DNA of 64,000 nucleotides, taken from the NCBI GenBank assembly GCA_029448655.1, contig JACCLO010000015.1, positions 744,001-808,000 on the forward strand. Direction: 5' to 3'. The position numbers and the translations under genes were made by a program. Shown here in pieces: positions 57,333 through 64,000 of this stretch. Within the stretch, counting starts at the first letter, position 1; each line of letters begins with the position of its first letter. This stretch comes from Wolfiporia cocos (lineage: Eukaryota; Basidiomycota; Agaricomycetes; Polyporales; Phaeolaceae). The notes beneath the pieces were generated by a model that was given only the letters and a program-made list of their open reading frames with translations, made no database searches and was not told where the DNA came from.

Positions 57333-58262
57333 GATGACTTACCAGTGCTGGAGGTGATTTATCAAGTGCTGGAGGTACTTGCCAATCAAGGAAGGATCTG
57401 ATCTCTGTAGATAAGTGCTGATAATATCAACAGCAGAGTAGCATTCAATCGCCACTCTGAAGGTATCTTATCAATGTCAGTCAAACTAGGTGATGTGCCA
57501 GGCCTGGCTTGAGGCCAGAGCCAAGCTGGGCCAAGCCCTACTTGGGCTGGGGTGAGCTAGGCTTTACAACATGGCTTGAGATGGCCCAGGGCCCAGCTTG
57601 TATCTCAGGCTGAGCCAGGCTGAGCTGTTGAGCCCCAGCCTGGTGACCTTAATGGCTACAATGTCTGGCAACTACAATATAAGATTGTACAGGATAGTAG
57701 TATGCTTAACTAAACTATAGTATTATATGCTGTTCATTTCAGACTACATAAAAAGCCAATAAGTCATGTCCTTAATGTTGAAGCCTGCCACTCACCATTG
57801 GGCACCTATACAATACCCCATATGGCAGGTGCACTACTGAATGCCATGCTGGTGGAAGGTTATTTTGACACTTAATACCACTATAATTTGTAGGCCTCAA
57901 TGTTCCTTTTCATCAAGGAACAATTGAAAATGGTGTATTTCAAACTTTCAAGGCTATAGTGATGACTATCCTAGCAGTGGTAGGCCCCAGCTTGGCCCTG
58001 GCCCAGGCTGGGCCAAGCTGTGAGCTGTCAGTGAGGGCCCAGCCTGAGGTTTTGAAAAGCAGTGGGCCATCAAAGTCAGGGCTTTTGGGCTGGGCTGGGC
58101 CTGCACATCACTAGTCAAATTCAATGTGTGACTGGGAAACTAATCATCAGACTGGTATAGAATTGTTGTTTGGTAGTCAAGCTGGCATATGAATTGCAAA
58201 GTGCTGTTGCAGCTTACCTATGTAGATATACTATAGCCTGTGGCATATGCCACACAATGTGG
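57333..58262 (-). repeat. Interspersed repeat R, copy 2 (interrupted by a hAT-like insert)
   Basis: The reverse complement of 8345-9377 without the LTR there. It carries the insert at 57488-58113. No coding potential recognised. Confidence 0.85.
57488..58113. mobile_element. Non-autonomous hAT-like element (626 bp), 8-bp TSD
   Basis: The ends are AGGTGATGTGCCAGG and, inverted, TAGTGATGTGCAGGC. The duplication is GTCAAACT at 57480-57487 and GTCAAATT at 58114-58121. The empty site, AGTTTGAC in the other orientation, is at 8507-8514. Subterminal GGGCT/AGCCC-type repeats are rich at both ends. No transposase. Confidence 0.85.
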
Positions 58263-58378
58263 TGCACACCTAGAGGCCTCAGAACCATCATGTAGAATCA
58301 CAATGTACAAAATAAGTGGTATACATGATGTTGAGAATGCTCAAAATCTGAGCACATCTGAGGAGCTGTTTATATTGC

Positions 58379-58572
58379 TCAAAGTGGTGCAAAGCCATTC
58401 TTGCTGAGCAGGTCATCCAGATTGTCAACTCTGTCCTCCTCCAGACCCAAATTCCCATCCTTGTCTTCATAATTTTCTGCCCTGTTTTCCTCTTCATCTT
58501 CACACTGCTCGTCCACTTCATCCTCAGCAACTTGATACCTATAGTCCAGCTCCTCCTCAATTAGCTTCATAT
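58379..58572 (-). CDS. Acidic C-terminal coding tail joined to the 171-bp array
   Basis: Reading out of the array on the minus strand, one of the three open frames continues for 64 unique residues rich in Asp and Glu (EEELDYRYQVAEDEVDEQC, then LGLEEDRVDNLDDLLSKNG) and stops at 58379-58381. The composition is unlike random sequence and suggests the 3' end of a real gene into which the tandem array grew or was joined. The product is unknown. Confidence 0.4.
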
Positions 58573-61500
58573 CTGAAGGGATGGCGCTCCTGGACCATGC
58601 ACGGGATGCCATGCACGGCCAGGAACAGGTGTCCCCAAGGGACCGGACGGCCCGCACGGCCGGTGCCCTGCCTCGATTGTCTTTGGCCGTTCCAGCTCGC
58701 GCGCGGCCGCGGCTGCACCCCGGCCGGCGGACCGGCCGGCCGGCTGAAGGGATGGCGCTCCTGGACCATGCACGGGATGCCATGCACGGCCAGGAACAGG
58801 TGTCCCCAAGGGACCGGACGGCCCGCACGGCCGGTGCCCTGCCTCGATTGTCTTTGGCCGTTCCAGCTCGCGCGCGGCCGCGGCTGCACCCCGGCCGGCG
58901 GACCGGCCGGCCGGCTGAAGGGATGGCGCTCCTGGACCATGCACGGGATGCCATGCACGGCCAGGAACAGGTGTCCCCAAGGGACCGGACGGCCCGCACG
59001 GCCGGTGCCCTGCCTCGATTGTCTTTGGCCGTTCCAGCTCGCGCGCGGCCGCGGCTGCACCCCGGCCGGCGGACCGGCCGGCCGGCTGAAGGGATGGCGC
59101 TCCTGGACCATGCACGGGATGCCATGCACGGCCAGGAACAGGTGTCCCCAAGGGACCGGACGGCCCGCACGGCCGGTGCCCTGCCTCGATTGTCTTTGGC
59201 CGTTCCAGCTCGCGCGCGGCCGCGGCTGCACCCCGGCCGGCGGACCGGCCGGCCGGCTGAAGGGATGGCGCTCCTGGACCATGCACGGGATGCCATGCAC
59301 GGCCAGGAACAGGTGTCCCCAAGGGACCGGACGGCCCGCACGGCCGGTGCCCTGCCTCGATTGTCTTTGGCCGTTCCAGCTCGCGCGCGGCCGCGGCTGC
59401 ACCCCGGCCGGCGGACCGGCCGGCCGGCTGAAGGGATGGCGCTCCTGGACCATGCACGGGATGCCATGCACGGCCAGGAACAGGTGTCCCCAAGGGACCG
59501 GACGGCCCGCACGGCCGGTGCCCTGCCTCGATTGTCTTTGGCCGTTCCAGCTCGCGCGCGGCCGCGGCTGCACCCCGGCCGGCGGACCGGCCGGCCGGCT
59601 GAAGGGATGGCGCTCCTGGACCATGCACGGGATGCCATGCACGGCCAGGAACAGGTGTCCCCAAGGGACCGGACGGCCCGCACGGCCGGTGCCCTGCCTC
59701 GATTGTCTTTGGCCGTTCCAGCTCGCGCGCGGCCGCGGCTGCACCCCGGCCGGCGGACCGGCCGGCCGGCTGAAGGGATGGCGCTCCTGGACCATGCACG
59801 GGATGCCATGCACGGCCAGGAACAGGTGTCCCCAAGGGACCGGACGGCCCGCACGGCCGGTGCCCTGCCTCGATTGTCTTTGGCCGTTCCAGCTCGCGCG
59901 CGGCCGCGGCTGCACCCCGGCCGGCGGACCGGCCGGCCGGCTGAAGGGATGGCGCTCCTGGACCATGCACGGGATGCCATGCACGGCCAGGAACAGGTGT
60001 CCCCAAGGGACCGGACGGCCCGCACGGCCGGTGCCCTGCCTCGATTGTCTTTGGCCGTTCCAGCTCGCGCGCGGCCGCGGCTGCACCCCGGCCGGCGGAC
60101 CGGCCGGCCGGCTGAAGGGATGGCGCTCCTGGACCATGCACGGGATGCCATGCACGGCCAGGAACAGGTGTCCCCAAGGGACCGGACGGCCCGCACGGCC
60201 GGTGCCCTGCCTCGATTGTCTTTGGCCGTTCCAGCTCGCGCGCGGCCGCGGCTGCACCCCGGCCGGCGGACCGGCCGGCCGGCTGAAGGGATGGCGCTCC
60301 TGGACCATGCACGGGATGCCATGCACGGCCAGGAACAGGTGTCCCCAAGGGACCGGACGGCCCGCACGGCCGGTGCCCTGCCTCGATTGTCTTTGGCCGT
60401 TCCAGCTCGCGCGCGGCCGCGGCTGCACCCCGGCCGGCGGACCGGCCGGCCGGCTGAAGGGATGGCGCTCCTGGACCATGCACGGGATGCCATGCACGGC
60501 CAGGAACAGGTGTCCCCAAGGGACCGGACGGCCCGCACGGCCGGTGCCCTGCCTCGATTGTCTTTGGCCGTTCCAGCTCGCGCGCGGCCGCGGCTGCACC
60601 CCGGCCGGCGGACCGGCCGGCCGGCTGAAGGGATGGCGCTCCTGGACCATGCACGGGATGCCATGCACGGCCAGGAACAGGTGTCCCCAAGGGACCGGAC
60701 GGCCCGCACGGCCGGTGCCCTGCCTCGATTGTCTTTGGCCGTTCCAGCTCGCGCGCGGCCGCGGCTGCACCCCGGCCGGCGGACCGGCCGGCCGGCTGAA
60801 GGGATGGCGCTCCTGGACCATGCACGGGATGCCATGCACGGCCAGGAACAGGTGTCCCCAAGGGACCGGACGGCCCGCACGGCCGGTGCCCTGCCTCGAT
60901 TGTCTTTGGCCGTTCCAGCTCGCGCGCGGCCGCGGCTGCACCCCGGCCGGCGGACCGGCCGGCCGGCTGAAGGGATGGCGCTCCTGGACCATGCACGGGA
61001 TGCCATGCACGGCCAGGAACAGGTGTCCCCAAGGGACCGGACGGCCCGCACGGCCGGTGCCCTGCCTCGATTGTCTTTGGCCGTTCCAGCTCGCGCGCGG
61101 CCGCGGCTGCACCCCGGCCGGCGGACCGGCCGGCCGGCTGAAGGGATGGCGCTCCTGGACCATGCACGGGATGCCATGCACGGCCAGGAACAGGTGTCCC
61201 CAAGGGACCGGACGGCCCGCACGGCCGGTGCCCTGCCTCGATTGTCTTTGGCCGTTCCAGCTCGCGCGCGGCCGCGGCTGCACCCCGGCCGGCGGACCGG
61301 CCGGCCGGCTGAAGGGATGGCGCTCCTGGACCATGCACGGGATGCCATGCACGGCCAGGAACAGGTGTCCCCAAGGGACCGGACGGCCCGCACGGCCGGT
61401 GCCCTGCCTCGATTGTCTTTGGCCGTTCCAGCTCGCGCGCGGCCGCGGCTGCACCCCGGCCGGCGGACCGGCCGGCCGGCTGAAGGGATGGCGCTCCTGG

Positions 61501-64000
61501 ACCATGCACGGGATGCCATGCACGGCCAGGAACAGGTGTCCCCAAGGGACCGGACGGCCCGCACGGCCGGTGCCCTGCCTCGATTGTCTTTGGCCGTTCC
61601 AGCTCGCGCGCGGCCGCGGCTGCACCCCGGCCGGCGGACCGGCCGGCCGGCTGAAGGGATGGCGCTCCTGGACCATGCACGGGATGCCATGCACGGCCAG
61701 GAACAGGTGTCCCCAAGGGACCGGACGGCCCGCACGGCCGGTGCCCTGCCTCGATTGTCTTTGGCCGTTCCAGCTCGCGCGCGGCCGCGGCTGCACCCCG
61801 GCCGGCGGACCGGCCGGCCGGCTGAAGGGATGGCGCTCCTGGACCATGCACGGGATGCCATGCACGGCCAGGAACAGGTGTCCCCAAGGGACCGGACGGC
61901 CCGCACGGCCGGTGCCCTGCCTCGATTGTCTTTGGCCGTTCCAGCTCGCGCGCGGCCGCGGCTGCACCCCGGCCGGCGGACCGGCCGGCCGGCTGAAGGG
62001 ATGGCGCTCCTGGACCATGCACGGGATGCCATGCACGGCCAGGAACAGGTGTCCCCAAGGGACCGGACGGCCCGCACGGCCGGTGCCCTGCCTCGATTGT
62101 CTTTGGCCGTTCCAGCTCGCGCGCGGCCGCGGCTGCACCCCGGCCGGCGGACCGGCCGGCCGGCTGAAGGGATGGCGCTCCTGGACCATGCACGGGATGC
62201 CATGCACGGCCAGGAACAGGTGTCCCCAAGGGACCGGACGGCCCGCACGGCCGGTGCCCTGCCTCGATTGTCTTTGGCCGTTCCAGCTCGCGCGCGGCCG
62301 CGGCTGCACCCCGGCCGGCGGACCGGCCGGCCGGCTGAAGGGATGGCGCTCCTGGACCATGCACGGGATGCCATGCACGGCCAGGAACAGGTGTCCCCAA
62401 GGGACCGGACGGCCCGCACGGCCGGTGCCCTGCCTCGATTGTCTTTGGCCGTTCCAGCTCGCGCGCGGCCGCGGCTGCACCCCGGCCGGCGGACCGGCCG
62501 GCCGGCTGAAGGGATGGCGCTCCTGGACCATGCACGGGATGCCATGCACGGCCAGGAACAGGTGTCCCCAAGGGACCGGACGGCCCGCACGGCCGGTGCC
62601 CTGCCTCGATTGTCTTTGGCCGTTCCAGCTCGCGCGCGGCCGCGGCTGCACCCCGGCCGGCGGACCGGCCGGCCGGCTGAAGGGATGGCGCTCCTGGACC
62701 ATGCACGGGATGCCATGCACGGCCAGGAACAGGTGTCCCCAAGGGACCGGACGGCCCGCACGGCCGGTGCCCTGCCTCGATTGTCTTTGGCCGTTCCAGC
62801 TCGCGCGCGGCCGCGGCTGCACCCCGGCCGGCGGACCGGCCGGCCGGCTGAAGGGATGGCGCTCCTGGACCATGCACGGGATGCCATGCACGGCCAGGAA
62901 CAGGTGTCCCCAAGGGACCGGACGGCCCGCACGGCCGGTGCCCTGCCTCGATTGTCTTTGGCCGTTCCAGCTCGCGCGCGGCCGCGGCTGCACCCCGGCC
63001 GGCGGACCGGCCGGCCGGCTGAAGGGATGGCGCTCCTGGACCATGCACGGGATGCCATGCACGGCCAGGAACAGGTGTCCCCAAGGGACCGGACGGCCCG
63101 CACGGCCGGTGCCCTGCCTCGATTGTCTTTGGCCGTTCCAGCTCGCGCGCGGCCGCGGCTGCACCCCGGCCGGCGGACCGGCCGGCCGGCTGAAGGGATG
63201 GCGCTCCTGGACCATGCACGGGATGCCATGCACGGCCAGGAACAGGTGTCCCCAAGGGACCGGACGGCCCGCACGGCCGGTGCCCTGCCTCGATTGTCTT
63301 TGGCCGTTCCAGCTCGCGCGCGGCCGCGGCTGCACCCCGGCCGGCGGACCGGCCGGCCGGCTGAAGGGATGGCGCTCCTGGACCATGCACGGGATGCCAT
63401 GCACGGCCAGGAACAGGTGTCCCCAAGGGACCGGACGGCCCGCACGGCCGGTGCCCTGCCTCGATTGTCTTTGGCCGTTCCAGCTCGCGCGCGGCCGCGG
63501 CTGCACCCCGGCCGGCGGACCGGCCGGCCGGCTGAAGGGATGGCGCTCCTGGACCATGCACGGGATGCCATGCACGGCCAGGAACAGGTGTCCCCAAGGG
63601 ACCGGACGGCCCGCACGGCCGGTGCCCTGCCTCGATTGTCTTTGGCCGTTCCAGCTCGCGCGCGGCCGCGGCTGCACCCCGGCCGGCGGACCGGCCGGCC
63701 GGCTGAAGGGATGGCGCTCCTGGACCATGCACGGGATGCCATGCACGGCCAGGAACAGGTGTCCCCAAGGGACCGGACGGCCCGCACGGCCGGTGCCCTG
63801 CCTCGATTGTCTTTGGCCGTTCCAGCTCGCGCGCGGCCGCGGCTGCACCCCGGCCGGCGGACCGGCCGGCCGGCTGAAGGGATGGCGCTCCTGGACCATG
63901 CACGGGATGCCATGCACGGCCAGGAACAGGTGTCCCCAAGGGACCGGACGGCCCGCACGGCCGGTGCCCTGCCTCGATTGTCTTTGGCCGTTCCAGCTCG
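58573..64000. repeat. 171-bp tandem array, about 31.7 visible copies, continuing past the window
   Basis: Each unit starts CTGAAGGGATGGCGCTCCTG; starts are at 58573, 58744, 58915 and so on, exactly 171 bp apart, and by eye the units are identical. The unit is GC- and CpG-rich, with GCGGCCGC and palindromic GGCCGGCC blocks. As 171 is 57 codons, three minus-strand frames stay open for over 5.3 kb, which are consequences of the period rather than evidence of genes. Confidence 0.97.

Noticed and set aside
58557..63939. Two further minus-strand ORFs of 1786-1790 codons across the array
   Set aside because: They are the other two frames of the same 171-bp repeat. A period divisible by three without stops keeps all three frames open, and neither continues into plausible unique coding sequence.
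58573..64000. CRISPR-like array
   Set aside because: There are no variable spacers: whole 171-bp units repeat head to tail, and the organism is a fungus.
58573..64000. Relation to primate alpha satellite because of the 171-bp period
   Set aside because: The sequence is GC-rich and unlike alpha satellite; the length match is coincidence.

Overview
The window is nuclear DNA of a filamentous basidiomycete, most likely an Agaricomycete. The support is genes with many short GT-AG introns, a mitochondrial ATP synthase delta-subunit gene, a basidiomycete-type RhoGAP and PH protein, and Agaricomycete transposon genes (a KDZ transposase with its CxC2-like cysteine cluster, and a DUF6589-like protein). 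The order cannot be fixed from sequence alone. All calls are reading by eye; exon borders are approximate unless exact positions are given.

Layout. 1-9.4 kb is a transposon graveyard: solo LTRs, most with perfect 5-bp target duplications, a non-autonomous hAT-like element, and no convincing gene. 9.6-17.5 kb is host sequence: an unknown multi-exon gene, ATP16 with an abnormal 3' end, and a PH/coiled-coil gene, all on the minus strand. 17,862-42,125 is a single 24.3-kb element. It has terminal inverted repeats starting TAGTCTCGGT and a perfect 9-bp target duplication (AGGTGTGGC, 17,853-17,861 and 42,126-42,134). Two convergent genes start close to its ends: a DUF6589-like gene about 240 bp from the left end and a RecQ-type helicase gene about 220 bp from the right end. 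Between their 3' ends lies about 17.8 kb of nested material: a KDZ transposase, cysteine-rich and unknown gene families, two TRIM-like LTR elements, solo LTRs, inverted gene-fragment duplications and subterminal-type repeats.

42.1-48.4 kb returns to host-like sequence: a zinc-cluster protein and a decayed RhoGAP gene. 49-57 kb holds more LTRs and an Ulp1-type protease gene. From 58,573 to the end of the window there is a visually perfect 171-bp tandem array, about 31.7 copies and still running at the edge.

Two themes tie the window together. First, the insertions can be ordered because target duplications, reciprocal empty sites and reading frames that resume across insertions are visible. 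Second, most of the transposon genes that I could follow are broken by CGA-to-TGA or CpG-to-CpA type changes, the pattern expected from deamination of methylated CpG. The CpG-rich 171-bp array shows no such decay and is therefore probably recent or unmethylated.
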